Below, in pieces: positions 1 through 8,715 of a DNA stretch of 64,000 nt. Made by a program: the position numbers and the translations under genes. The notes beneath the pieces were generated by a model. The model did no database searches and was not told where the DNA came from. It saw only the letters and a list, made by a program, of their open reading frames with translations. This DNA is from Myxococcales bacterium. Lineage in GTDB: Bacteria; Myxococcota_A; Polyangia; Polyangiales; Ga0077539. Location of the stretch: contig JAEUKI010000052.1 of NCBI GenBank assembly GCA_016793325.1, forward strand, positions 248,001 through 312,000, in the 5' to 3' direction. How positions within the stretch are numbered: the first letter of the stretch is position 1; each line of letters opens with the position of its first letter.

Positions 1-53
1 CGATCGCGACGCGACTACGATCGACGCCCGCGATCAGCGCCAACGTTGACCCA

Positions 54-1508
54 CTACCGTCGCCCGATCGCGTACAGCGAGGCGCCGCGCACGTTCTCGT
101 CGATCCGAAGCGGCGCGCGCATCGAGGGGACCGCGCGCTCGTCGCAGTCGGGCCGATCGCACTGCCTGCACGTCACGCCCACGGGAACAGCCGTTCCCGG
201 CGCGTCGAGCGCGACGCCGTCGGAGTACACGAGCTCGCGCGCGTGCTCGATGCGACACCCCAAGCCGATCGCGAGCACCGGCTGCTGCTGGTGAAATCCC
301 CCCGAGTCCTTCTGGATCGTCCGCGCGATGCAGAAGTACGTCTGCCCGTCGAGCATCTTGCTCACTTGAATTCTGATCATGTTGGGCGTCTGAAACGCGG
401 CGAAGACGTTCCACCGCGGGCACGCGCCGGAGAAGCGCGCGAAGCGGATGCCCGACCCCGAGAATCGCTTCGACAAGTTGCCCGCCACGTCGATGCGCAG
501 CATGTGAAACGGAACGCCCTCCGCGCCCTTGCGCCGCAGCGTCGTCACCCGATGCGCCGCTTGCTCGAACCCCACGCGAAACCGCCTCCCGAGCACGTCG
601 AGGTCGTACCGAGTGCTGCGCGCGGCCTCGAGAAATCGCCGGTACGGCATGAGCACCGCGCCCGCGAAATAGTTGGCGAGCGCGACGCGGGCGAGGGGGC
701 GCGCCTCTTCGGACACGCCCGCGTCTTCGTCGAGGATCGCGTCGATCACCGAGTGGTGCGCGAGCAGCGCGAGCTGGTGCGCGAGCTGAAAATTGCGCGA
801 TCGCGTGGGCAGAAGCTCGCTCAGCACGACGCGCTTGTGCTCGGCGTCGAACCGCCGCAAGACCCCTGGTTCTTCGTCCCACCGCGCGATGCGCACCTCG
901 AGTCCGTGCGCTTCTCGCAGGTGAAATCGCAGGGCTCCGTACAGGTCGTCCCCGTCGATGCGCGCGCGCTTCCAGAGCTCCTCCGCCGCTTCTTCGAGCG
1001 CGGGAAAGTAGTTGCCCTGCCGCTGCACGAGGTCGTTGACCTCTTCGCTCGGCGCGAGCAACGCGCGACCCGAGCCGCCGTCTTCTCCGTCGCTCACGCG
1101 GCTCGCGAGGTTGTCGACGCGCTCGCGAGTCTCTTCGTACGCGCGGTAGAGCGAGAGCATGGCGCGCGCGAGGTTTGGGCTCGAGGTCACGAGCTCTTTC
1201 ACGTCGGCCCCGTGCAACTCGTGCGCTTCGAAGATGGGATCGCTCAGCGCCTCCAAGAGATCCGCGCTCAACCGCGCGTCGTCGTCCGCGACGAACGCGC
1301 CCAGCTCGACGCCGAACACCGTCGCGAGCTGAATCATCATCGCCGCGGGAAGGGGCCGACGATTGTTCTCGATGAGGTTCAGGTAGCTCGGCGAGACCCC
1401 GAGCTTCTCCGCGAGCTGCGCTTGGCTCATCGAGTGCTGCCTTCGCAGCGCTTTGACCTTCGCGCCGAGCCTCGTCACCTCGCGTACGTCGCGACCTTTG
1501 CTCACCAT
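54..1508 (-). CDS. RamB/ScfR-type XRE regulator of acetate/short-chain fatty acid metabolism
   Basis: A 484-residue regulator. Residues about 15-72 form an XRE helix-turn-helix (SQAQLAEKLGVSPSYLNLIE). A central IrrE/ImmA-like domain has a degenerate metal motif (AHQLALLAH instead of HExxH), and the C-terminal DUF2083-type domain carries C447, C450 and C455 (CRQCDRPDC), the signature of RamB/ScfR regulators. In actinobacteria RamB represses aceA and aceB, and ScfR proteins sense short-chain acyl-CoA. Here the gene is divergent from malate synthase and isocitrate lyase, so control of the glyoxylate shunt is a strong inference. Start is ATG at 1508. The first 53 bases of the window, downstream of its stop, hold no gene but contain one more CAACGTTGAC element at 41-50. 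Confidence 0.85.
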   Translation of the reverse strand: MVSKGRDVREVTRLGAKVKALRRQHSMSQAQLAEKLGVSPSYLNLIENNRRPLPAAMMIQLATVFGVELGAFVADDDARLSADLLEALSDPIFEAHELHGADVKELVTSSPNLARAMLSLYRAYEETRERVDNLASRVSDGEDGGSGRALLAPSEEVNDLVQRQGNYFPALEEAAEELWKRARIDGDDLYGALRFHLREAHGLEVRIARWDEEPGVLRRFDAEHKRVVLSELLPTRSRNFQLAHQLALLAHHSVIDAILDEDAGVSEEARPLARVALANYFAGAVLMPYRRFLEAARSTRYDLDVLGRRFRVGFEQAAHRVTTLRRKGAEGVPFHMLRIDVAGNLSKRFSGSGIRFARFSGACPRWNVFAAFQTPNMIRIQVSKMLDGQTYFCIARTIQKDSGGFHQQQPVLAIGLGCRIEHARELVYSDGVALDAPGTAVPVGVTCRQCDRPDCDERAVPSMRAPLRIDENVRGASLYAIGRR

Positions 1509-1568
1509 TCGACGGGCCTTTCGTCTTTGCGCGTGGGGCGCACTCCGTGCGTCACAACCACCCTGAAA

Positions 1569-1669
1569 TTGACAACGTTGACAGTACTACAGCCTGTCGT
1601 TGACCGCCATTGACACAGTCTTCCTGCACACATCGCCAGTTTGCTTGCCGGGTTGACGCAGACAGTCAA
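1569..1669. promoter_or_regulatory. Array of TTGAC boxes between scfR-like gene and aceB
   Basis: Direct TTGAC repeats start at 1569, 1578, 1600, 1610 and 1653, and an inverted copy GTCAA lies at 1665-1669, forming the dyad TTGAC-N7-GTCAA at 1653-1669. The first four make two pairs of 9-10 bp internal spacing, with 31-32 bp (about three helical turns) between pairs. Location in the divergent promoter region suggests binding sites for the adjacent regulator. No convincing sigma-70 -10 box follows any of them at 16-18 bp, so they are unlikely to be simple -35 elements. Confidence 0.5.
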
Positions 1670-1688
1670 TGAATTGCCTCCGGCGCAC

Positions 1689-3293
1689 ATGGCAGTCGAA
1701 GGCGTGTTCATCAACGGGCCGATGCGGAGCGGGTACGAAGCGATCCTGACGGACGAGGCTGTCGCGTTCGTCGCGGAGCTCGTTCGTCGGTTTCGCGATC
1801 GTCACGCGGCGCTCCTCGCGCGGCGTGTGGACCTGCAGCGCGAGCGCGAGCGACACACGCGCTCATGGGGCTTTCTGCCGGAGACGCACGCGGTCCGCGC
1901 GGGCGACTGGCGCGTGGCGCCCGTCCCCTCGGTGATCGCGGATCGGCGCGTAGAGATCACGGGCCCGGTCGACCGCAAGATGGTGATCAACGCCTTGAAT
2001 AGTGGGGCGAAGGTCTTCATGGCGGACTTCGAGGACGCCAACACCCCCACGTGGGACAACCAGCTCTCGGGGCAGATCAACCTCCGCGACGCGGTGCGCG
2101 AGACGATCGAGTACACCGCGCCCGAGTCGGGAAAGCGCTACGCGCTCGCGAGCGATCACGCGGTGCTCTTCGTGCGCCCGCGCGGCTTGCACTTGCCCGA
2201 GCGGCACTTCGTCGTGGACGGAGCTCCTGCTCCCGGATCGCTCTTCGACTTCGGGCTCTTCTTCTTTCACAACGCGAAGGAGCAGCTCGCGCGGGGCGCG
2301 GGGCCCTTCTTCTACCTGCCCAAGCTCGAGTCGCACCTCGAAGCCCGCTGGTGGAACGACGTCTTCCTCTCCGCCCAAGACGCCCTGAACATCCCCCGTG
2401 GAACGATCAAGGCCACGGTCCTCATCGAGACCTTGCCCGCGGCGTTCGAAATGGAAGAGATCCTCTACGAGCTGCGCGAGCACTCGGCGGGGCTCAACTG
2501 CGGGCGCTGGGACTACATCTTCTCGTTCATCAAGAAGCGCGCGCACGAGCGCGAGGCGATCACGCCCGATCGCGGCCTCGTCACGATGGACAAGGCCTTC
2601 TTGCGCGCCTACTCGCTGCTGCTCATCCGCACGTGCCACAAGCGCGGCGCGCAGGCGATGGGCGGGATGGCCGCGGTCATCCCCATCAAAAACGACCCCG
2701 CTGCCAACGAAGCAGCGCTCGCGAAGGTCCGCGCGGACAAGCTCCGCGAAGTGACCGACGGCCACGACGGAACGTGGGTCGCCCACCCCGGCCTCGTCTC
2801 GATCGCCAAAGAGATCTTCGACGCCCACATGACCAGCGCCAACCAGCTCGACCGCGTCCGCGACGACGTGAGCGTCACGGTCGAGGACCTCTTGCGCGTG
2901 CACGAAGGCGCGCGGACGGTGGACGGCGTTCGACACAACATCCGCGTGGGCGTGCAGTACCTCGAGGCGTGGCTTCGGGGCGTCGGCTGCGTTCCGCTCT
3001 ACAATTTGATGGAGGACGCGGCGACCGCCGAGATCTCGCGCGCGCAGATCTGGCAGCAAATTCGCTACGGAATCTCCGTCGACGGACTCGGGGTCCTCAC
3101 GCCCGAGGCCTACGCGAAGCTCGCGGACGAAGAGATGGCCCGCGTGCGCGGCGAGGTCGGCGACGAGCGCTTCACGAGCGGCCGCTTCACCGAAGCACGC
3201 GCGATGTTCGATCGGCTCGTCACCGCGAGCGTGTTCGAAGAGTTTCTCACGCTGCCCGCGTACGAAGCGCTGCGGCAGACGATGAACGACTGA
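1689..3293 (+). CDS. aceB: Malate synthase A
   Basis: Condenses glyoxylate and acetyl-CoA to malate, the second step of the glyoxylate shunt. The 534-residue protein has the usual length for malate synthase A. It contains the family signature REHSAGLNCGRWDYIF at about residues 262-277 and the conserved DRKMVINALNSGA and FMADFEDANTPTW stretches. The frame is open upstream to 1641 with a TTG, but the family N-terminus fits ATG at 1689 (MAVEGVFINGP) best; no good ribosome binding site precedes it. It lies 63 bp before aceA and is divergent from the RamB/ScfR-like gene, so joint induction by acetate or fatty acids is likely. Confidence 0.95.
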   Translation: MAVEGVFINGPMRSGYEAILTDEAVAFVAELVRRFRDRHAALLARRVDLQRERERHTRSWGFLPETHAVRAGDWRVAPVPSVIADRRVEITGPVDRKMVINALNSGAKVFMADFEDANTPTWDNQLSGQINLRDAVRETIEYTAPESGKRYALASDHAVLFVRPRGLHLPERHFVVDGAPAPGSLFDFGLFFFHNAKEQLARGAGPFFYLPKLESHLEARWWNDVFLSAQDALNIPRGTIKATVLIETLPAAFEMEEILYELREHSAGLNCGRWDYIFSFIKKRAHEREAITPDRGLVTMDKAFLRAYSLLLIRTCHKRGAQAMGGMAAVIPIKNDPAANEAALAKVRADKLREVTDGHDGTWVAHPGLVSIAKEIFDAHMTSANQLDRVRDDVSVTVEDLLRVHEGARTVDGVRHNIRVGVQYLEAWLRGVGCVPLYNLMEDAATAEISRAQIWQQIRYGISVDGLGVLTPEAYAKLADEEMARVRGEVGDERFTSGRFTEARAMFDRLVTASVFEEFLTLPAYEALRQTMND

Positions 3294-3356
3294 GTTGTAT
3301 TAGCACACATATTCAAGAGTCTTCACGGATCACTGCGACCACTGAAGGAGAGCGAC

Positions 3357-4661
3357 ATGACCATCGGAGCCGTTCCCAGCACCGCCGCGAACACAAGCCC
3401 CTCGACCGTCGTCGGCGGCGAGCGCCTCGACTCCCCGCGATGGAAGGGCATCAACCGCCCGTACACCATCGCGGACATCCAGCGCCTCCGCGGCTCGCTG
3501 CTCGTCGAGCAGACGCTCGCGACCCGCGGCGCGCGTCGCCTCTGGCAGATGATGAACGAGAAGTCCTACGTGCAAGCGCTCGGCGCGCTCACCGGCGCGC
3601 AGGCGATGCAGATGGTCCGCGCGGGCCTCGACGCGATCTACCTCTCGGGCTGGCAAGTGGCCGCGGACGCCAACACGTCCGGACAGATGTACCCCGACCA
3701 GAGCCTGTACCCCGTGGACTCCGTTCCCGCGGTCGTTCGCCGCATCAACCGCACGCTGCAGCGCGCGGATCAAATCGAGACCGCCGAGGGCGGGCCGAAG
3801 CGCGATTGGTTCGCGCCCATCATGGCCGACGCAGAAGCGGGCTTCGGCGGACCCCTCAACGCGTTCGAGCTCATGAAGGGCATGATCGAAGCGGGCGCCG
3901 CGGGCGTTCACTTCGAAGACCAGCTCGCGAGCGAGAAGAAGTGCGGTCACTTGGGCGGCAAGGTCCTCGTCCCCACCGGCCAGTTCATCCGCACGCTCGT
4001 CGCCGCGCGCCTCGCCGCCGACGTCATGAACGTCCCCACGGTCCTCGTCGCGCGCACCGACGCCGACAGCGCCAAGCTCATCACCAGCGACCACGACGAG
4101 CGCGACAAGCCCTTCATCAAGAGCAGCGAGCGCACGGCCGAGGGATTCTTCCGCGTCGAAGCGGGCGTGAAGGCCGCGATCGCGCGCGCCGTCGCGTACG
4201 CCCCCTTCGCCGACGTCCTCTGGTGCGAGACCAGCACGCCGGACTTGGAAGAAGCCAAGGAGTTCGCCGAGGGCGTCCACAAGCTCTACCCTGGAAAATT
4301 CCTCGCGTACAACTGCTCCCCGTCCTTCAACTGGAAGAAGAACCTCGACGACGCGACCATCGCCAAGTTCCAGCGCGAGCTCGGCGCGATGGGCTACAAG
4401 TTTCAGTTCGTCACCCTCGCGGGCTTCCACCAGCTCAACTACGGGATGTTCGAGCTCGCCAAGGGCTACAAGGAAGAGGGCATGTCCGCGTACTCGCGCT
4501 TGCAGCAAGCAGAGTTCGCGGCCGAAGCGCAGGGTTACACCGCCACGCGCCACCAGCGCGAAGTGGGCACCGGGTACTTCGACGCCGTCAGCGAAGTGAT
4601 CTCCGGCGGCGCGTCGAGCACCCTCGCGCTCACGGGATCGACCGAGAAGGCTCAGTTTTGA
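3357..4661 (+). CDS. aceA: Isocitrate lyase
   Basis: Cleaves isocitrate to glyoxylate and succinate, the first step of the glyoxylate shunt. The 434-residue protein carries the catalytic signature KKCGHL with the active-site cysteine at residue 196, and the conserved start of the fold ([20 protein letters not shown]). A strong ribosome binding site, AAGGAG at 3345-3350, sits 6 bp before the ATG. Together with aceB this lets the cell grow on C2 units from acetate or fatty acids. Probably co-transcribed with aceB upstream and with the 91-residue gene downstream. Confidence 0.97.
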   Translation: MTIGAVPSTAANTSPSTVVGGERLDSPRWKGINRPYTIADIQRLRGSLLVEQTLATRGARRLWQMMNEKSYVQALGALTGAQAMQMVRAGLDAIYLSGWQVAADANTSGQMYPDQSLYPVDSVPAVVRRINRTLQRADQIETAEGGPKRDWFAPIMADAEAGFGGPLNAFELMKGMIEAGAAGVHFEDQLASEKKCGHLGGKVLVPTGQFIRTLVAARLAADVMNVPTVLVARTDADSAKLITSDHDERDKPFIKSSERTAEGFFRVEAGVKAAIARAVAYAPFADVLWCETSTPDLEEAKEFAEGVHKLYPGKFLAYNCSPSFNWKKNLDDATIAKFQRELGAMGYKFQFVTLAGFHQLNYGMFELAKGYKEEGMSAYSRLQQAEFAAEAQGYTATRHQREVGTGYFDAVSEVISGGASSTLALTGSTEKAQF

Positions 4662-4700
4662 GCTACACATCGCCCCCGTGCTGACCACGGGTGCCATGCG

Positions 4701-4976
4701 ATGAAGGGGCGACCTCTGCTCGACGCGATGATCGAGGTCGCGAAACAAAAGGGCCTCGCGATTCGTCGCGAGGCGCTCAAGGGCGCGCTGACCCAAGGGG
4801 GGCTCTGCGTGCTCAAGGGCGTTCCCACGGTGTTCGTCGACGACCGCGCGCAGGTGGACGCGCAGATCGAAGTGCTCGCGGGCGTCCTTCGCCGCTACGA
4901 GTGGAGCGACGAAGAGCGCGCCGTCATGAACCCCGCCGTGCTCAGCGTGCTCGTGCGCAAAGCCAAGAGCGACTGA
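4701..4976 (+). CDS. Conserved-looking small protein downstream of isocitrate lyase
   Basis: A 91-residue soluble protein that I do not recognise. It is charged and has no signal peptide, membrane segment or cysteine cluster; one cysteine is seen at about residue 35. The start is ATG at 4701 (MKGRPLLDAMIEVAKQKG). It follows aceA by 39 bp, with a short hairpin (4675-4691) between them that has no T-tract, so read-through from the glyoxylate operon is likely. The predicted mix of helices and a short beta hairpin (GGLCVLKGVPTVFVDD) could be a small regulatory or stability subunit, but nothing in the sequence proves a role. Confidence 0.6.
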   Translation: MKGRPLLDAMIEVAKQKGLAIRREALKGALTQGGLCVLKGVPTVFVDDRAQVDAQIEVLAGVLRRYEWSDEERAVMNPAVLSVLVRKAKSD

Positions 4977-4998
4977 GCGTTGATTTCGTGTGCGACCG

Positions 4999-5847
4999 TC
5001 AGGCCCCGGCGAGCGCGCCGAAGAACCCGCCGATGCACGCGAGCCCGATGATCACGCCGAAGATCGCGGTGGGGACCATGCCCCACATCTGCGCGCTCTT
5101 GGCCTTCGCGAGCGCCGTCCCGTAATCGCCCATGCGCGAGGCCTCTTGCGATCCGCTGTACTGCACGAACGCGCCGATCGCCGCAGGCCAGCAGAACAGC
5201 AGCGCCACGATCGCCCACACCATCGCCTTGCGTTGCTCGGCGTCCACCTGCGCGTTGCCGTACGGCGTGACCGCGACCATCCCCATCGGCGCAGCCCCGA
5301 AGCCCGGCGCAGGCTGCCCGAACGGGCTCCCCATCGGGGCCGGCGCGGGGGCTCCGTACGGCGAGGGCGGCGCACCGTAGGGCGCGGGCGCGGGTTGCGG
5401 CGCTCCGTACGGCATCGGCGCGGGCTGCGGCGCACCAAAGGCACCACCCGATGGCGGCGGAGCTCCGTACGGCGAGGGCGGCGCACCAAACGGCGCTCCA
5501 CCCGCAGGACCGCTCGGCGGCGCACCGAACGCACCGCCACCGGACGGCGCACCGTAGCCACCACCACCGCCCGGGCCGCTCGGCGGGGCTCCACCAAACG
5601 GCGCTCCACCCGCGGGCGCGCCCACAGGATTGAACCCTCCCGGCGCACCCGGAGCTCCGACAGGCGCCACCATCGGCTGCGCGATCGTCGCTGCGATCGC
5701 AGCGGGTCCCGACGCAGGGCCGGTCTGCACCGCAGGCGCTGCGCCAGCCCCCTTCACGTTTGTCGATCCGCAGCGCGGACACTTCGAATCAGGACCTGCG
5801 CCCACGGCGTCGAACTGCAGCAGGCACGATTGGCACTCGAGCTTCAT
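4999..5847 (-). CDS. Zinc-ribbon, Gly/Pro-rich, CD225/dispanin-like membrane protein
   Basis: A 282-residue protein in three parts. The N-terminus is a zinc ribbon (C5, C8, C23, C26). Residues about 45-200 are a low-complexity Gly/Pro/Ala linker with many YGAP and FGAP repeats. The C-terminal 75 residues contain two hydrophobic helices around the motif YSGSQEASRMGDYGTALAKA, which matches the CD225/dispanin (interferon-induced transmembrane protein) pattern of a YS and GD-Y-xA loop between a re-entrant helix and a transmembrane helix. The frame stays open further upstream, but ATG at 5847 (MKLECQSC) is the natural start of the zinc ribbon. It is downstream of coaBC on the same strand with 25 bp between. 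Confidence 0.7.
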   Translation of the reverse strand: MKLECQSCLLQFDAVGAGPDSKCPRCGSTNVKGAGAAPAVQTGPASGPAAIAATIAQPMVAPVGAPGAPGGFNPVGAPAGGAPFGGAPPSGPGGGGGYGAPSGGGAFGAPPSGPAGGAPFGAPPSPYGAPPPSGGAFGAPQPAPMPYGAPQPAPAPYGAPPSPYGAPAPAPMGSPFGQPAPGFGAAPMGMVAVTPYGNAQVDAEQRKAMVWAIVALLFCWPAAIGAFVQYSGSQEASRMGDYGTALAKAKSAQMWGMVPTAIFGVIIGLACIGGFFGALAGA

Positions 5848-5872
5848 CGGTGGCCCGCAGTGTATCAGACGC

Positions 5873-7093
5873 TCAGGCGTCGCTCGGCGTCGAATCGAGA
5901 ATCGATTTCGCGTTGTCGAGGATGCGCTCGGCGATCGCCCGCTTCGGCTTCTTGATGATCTCTTCGGCCGCGTCGCGCGACACGATCGTGACGGTGTTGT
6001 CGTCGCCCTCGAAGCCGTGCTCGGCGAGGTTTGCGACGACCAGGTCGCAGCCTTTGCGCTCGAGCTTCGAGCGCGCGTACCCCACGAGGTCACCCGTCTC
6101 GACCGCGAAGCCCACGAGCACCGGTCGTCGGTTGGCGCCGCGCCAAGCGCCGAGGCCCGCGAGGATGTCCGGGTTTTTCACGAGCTCGAGGACCAGGCGA
6201 TCCTGGCCTTTTTTGATTTTGTGGGTGGCCACGGTGTCGGGTCGATAGTCCGCCACCGCCGCGGCCATCACGATCACGTCGAACGAGGTCTTTCGCGCCT
6301 CGATCTCGCGCTGCATCTCGAGCGCCGAGCGCACGGCCACGCGCTCGATCGCCTCGTGGTGCACCGCCCTCGCGGTGATCGGCCCGTGAACGACCGTGAC
6401 GCTCGCGCCCCGCTCGTGCGCCGCGTCGGCGATCGCGAGGCCCATCTTCCCGCTCGAACGATTGCCGACGAAGCGCACGGGGTCGATGGCTTCGTGCGTC
6501 GGCCCCGCGCTCACCAGCACTCGAACGCCGCGCAGGTCCTGCGCTCTGCTCGCCATCGCGATGACTTGTTCAGCGATCCGCTCGGGTTCTTCCATACGCC
6601 CGATGCCGACCTCGCCGCTCGCGAGCGGACCGACCACGGGGCCCACCAGCTGCGCGCCGCGCGCGACGAGCTTCGCGATGTTCTCTCTCGTCGCGGGGTG
6701 CTCCCACATGCGCGGGTGCATCGCCGGAGCGAACACGACAGGGCTCTTCGCGCAGAGCAGCGTCGCGGTCGCGAGGTCGTTGGCGATCCCGTTGGCCGCG
6801 CGCGCCAGAAGGTCCGCCGTCGCCGGAGCGACCACGATGAGCTCGGCCCGCGCCGCGAGCTCGACGTGCAATTCGCCCGAGAAATTCGCGTCCCAAAGCT
6901 CCGTTCGCGCCGCGCGCCCCGTGAGCCCCGCGAACGTCACGCCGCCCACGAACTTCTGCGCCGCGTCCGTGAGGATCGTCTCGACCTTTGCGCCTGCGCG
7001 GAGCAGCTCGCGCGCCAGGATCGCGCTCTTGTACGCGGCGATCCCTCCGCCTACGACGAGCAGGACCTCTTTGCCAGCGAGCGACGCGGTCAT
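5873..7093 (-). CDS. coaBC: Bifunctional phosphopantothenoylcysteine decarboxylase / phosphopantothenate-cysteine ligase
   Basis: Makes 4'-phosphopantetheine for coenzyme A: CoaB joins cysteine to 4'-phosphopantothenate, CoaC decarboxylates the product. The 406-residue protein has the flavin-binding CoaC domain at about 1-185 (VGGGIAAYKS, PATADLLARAANG, FAPAMHPRMWEHPA) and the CoaB domain after it (VSAGPTHEAIDPVRFVGNRS, HKIKK). Length and order are normal for the fused enzyme. The ATG at 7093 overlaps the TGA of the upstream VanW-type gene (ATGA, 7090-7093), so the two are translationally coupled. The long open frame upstream of 7093 is a shadow of vanW. Confidence 0.95.
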   Translation of the reverse strand: MTASLAGKEVLLVVGGGIAAYKSAILARELLRAGAKVETILTDAAQKFVGGVTFAGLTGRAARTELWDANFSGELHVELAARAELIVVAPATADLLARAANGIANDLATATLLCAKSPVVFAPAMHPRMWEHPATRENIAKLVARGAQLVGPVVGPLASGEVGIGRMEEPERIAEQVIAMASRAQDLRGVRVLVSAGPTHEAIDPVRFVGNRSSGKMGLAIADAAHERGASVTVVHGPITARAVHHEAIERVAVRSALEMQREIEARKTSFDVIVMAAAVADYRPDTVATHKIKKGQDRLVLELVKNPDILAGLGAWRGANRRPVLVGFAVETGDLVGYARSKLERKGCDLVVANLAEHGFEGDDNTVTIVSRDAAEEIIKKPKRAIAERILDNAKSILDSTPSDA

Positions 7094-8682
7094 CGTCGTG
7101 CACCGCGCGGCGCGGCGGCGTTCGCGTTGGCGGCGGGCGCGGCCTGCGGAGTGGGCGGAAGCCTGGTAAATCCCTGGGCGATCGTCCATCCGGGCGTTCC
7201 GGTCATGCCGGGGCGACGCACTTCGAGCATCCGCGCTTCGCCGGGGCTCTGCGTGGTCGCCATGTACTGATCCGCGGTGTACTCGCTGTGATCGTCGGGG
7301 TTGGGCGGGTTTCCCGCTCCGCCGCCGGTGCCCGCGTGCCAGATCTCGACCGTCGGCGGATAGACGTCCTCCCAGCGCTCGCGCACCGCTTGATCGCCGT
7401 CGCGCACGATTCGATACCGACGCACACGAAATCCAGGAATGCCCCGCTGCGTGAGCACGCGCTGCCCTGGCGCGAGGTTCGGATCGGGGACATCCCTCGT
7501 CGGAAACCGATCCACGTGCATGATCTTTCGCACGAAGGTCACCGAGCGCGTCCGTCGCGGCCCGAGCAGCTCGATGCGCGCGAGCCCGCCGCCGAGCCGC
7601 GTGTGAATCACCACGGGATGCGGGAGGTTGTTGCGCATCCGGAGGTTGATCGACGGGTACACGACCGTCGCGTCGAGGCCCATCTTGATGTAGCCCGAAG
7701 GCCGGGTGTGCGGGCGTCGATCCAAGATCTCCATGCCCGAGAAGAAGCTCGCGGCGTGGAGCGTCCCCGCGATCTGGCACGTCCCGCCGCCGACGCCGTC
7801 GATGAGCTCGCCCGCAGAGATCACCGTCGCCATGCGAAATCCGTTGGCTTCGCTGCGATCGCCGACGACCGCGTTGAAGTCGAAGATCTCGCCCGGCATC
7901 CACACGTAGCCGTTGATCTTGCTGGCCGCGAGGTGGAGGTTGTACGTGCGGTCGCGCTTGCTCTCGTCCGCGTTGTAGTTGGTCTCGAAGAAGCCCAACA
8001 CCTCGCGCATCTCGATGCCCGCGAGCTGCGCCCGCGTCACGCGCGCCGGCGTGTTGCTGATCGCCGCGGGGACCTCTGCCTGTCCGCGCGAGAGCGCCTC
8101 GTCGAGCTTCGCGAGCGTCGCGTACACATCCATGTACCGCCCCGCCTGCTCGGGAACGACCGCGCGATTCTCGACATCGAGCCGCGCGTCCACGGGCTGG
8201 TGATCGACGTCTTCTTTGAGCTGCATGAGCAGCGGCATCGCGATCGACCCATCGAGGTGAACGGGCATCGGCAGCTCGACGGGCTGCCCCGCGGCGATCG
8301 TCGCGTGGTGCCGAAGCAACGGCGAGGTGGGATCGGTCGACGCGGCGATCAAGTGCGCGAGCATGCGCTCGTCGACGCGCGCCCCGAGGTCCGCGCGCGA
8401 GCGATCGATCACCCGGTCTTCTTCGCGCGTTTGAATGGCCTCGCCCTGCTGCACCGTCACGGTCACCCGCGCCGTCACGCGGACGTGCTCGCGGAGGTAG
8501 CCTCGCGCCACTTCGCGCGCGGTCGCGAGCGCGTCGCGGCCCGGCTGAATTTCACGCCCCAGAATTCGAATCCTCGGACGCTGGGCGGCCGCGACGCCCT
8601 GCTCGGGCAGGAGCAGGTAGCCCGAGACGCCGCCGATCGCTGCGAAGAGGACACCCAGGACTGGCAATGGAGGCAGGTTCAT
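7090..8682 (-). CDS. VanW family protein with N-terminal membrane anchor
   Basis: A 530-residue exported protein. A signal anchor at residues 5-25 (LPVLGVLFAAIGGVSGYLLL) is followed by a region resembling the YoaR/PG_binding_4 putative peptidoglycan-binding domain and then by the VanW domain (NLHLAASKINGYVWMPGEIF, VGGGTCQIAGTLHAAS). VanW proteins occur in vancomycin-resistance clusters and in many cell-envelope loci, but their reaction is unknown. The C-terminal tail is Pro/Ala-rich. ATG at 8682 (MNLPPLPVLG) was chosen because it directly precedes the anchor; the frame is open further upstream but has no sensible protein there. It overlaps coaBC by 4 bp and is divergent from the lipoprotein gene at 8716. 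Confidence 0.85.
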   Translation of the reverse strand: MNLPPLPVLGVLFAAIGGVSGYLLLPEQGVAAAQRPRIRILGREIQPGRDALATAREVARGYLREHVRVTARVTVTVQQGEAIQTREEDRVIDRSRADLGARVDERMLAHLIAASTDPTSPLLRHHATIAAGQPVELPMPVHLDGSIAMPLLMQLKEDVDHQPVDARLDVENRAVVPEQAGRYMDVYATLAKLDEALSRGQAEVPAAISNTPARVTRAQLAGIEMREVLGFFETNYNADESKRDRTYNLHLAASKINGYVWMPGEIFDFNAVVGDRSEANGFRMATVISAGELIDGVGGGTCQIAGTLHAASFFSGMEILDRRPHTRPSGYIKMGLDATVVYPSINLRMRNNLPHPVVIHTRLGGGLARIELLGPRRTRSVTFVRKIMHVDRFPTRDVPDPNLAPGQRVLTQRGIPGFRVRRYRIVRDGDQAVRERWEDVYPPTVEIWHAGTGGGAGNPPNPDDHSEYTADQYMATTQSPGEARMLEVRRPGMTGTPGWTIAQGFTRLPPTPQAAPAANANAAAPRGARR

Positions 8683-8715
8683 TTGTCGCTCGCTCGTGGC
8701 AGGATTCTTCCCATA

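Noticed and set aside
243-1613. Long plus-strand frame opposite the RamB/ScfR-like gene
   Set aside because: Arg/His/Val-rich composition without a domain; it is an antisense shadow caused by high GC at third codon positions. The same holds for the long frames at 2051-4684, 3330-4796, 9223-10764, 36464-38458, 55872-58259 and 58658-61972.
4675-4691. Hairpin CCCGTG-CTGAC-CACGGG after isocitrate lyase as a terminator
   Set aside because: Stem of only 6 bp and no T-tract; it may slow transcription or protect the mRNA but does not qualify as a terminator.
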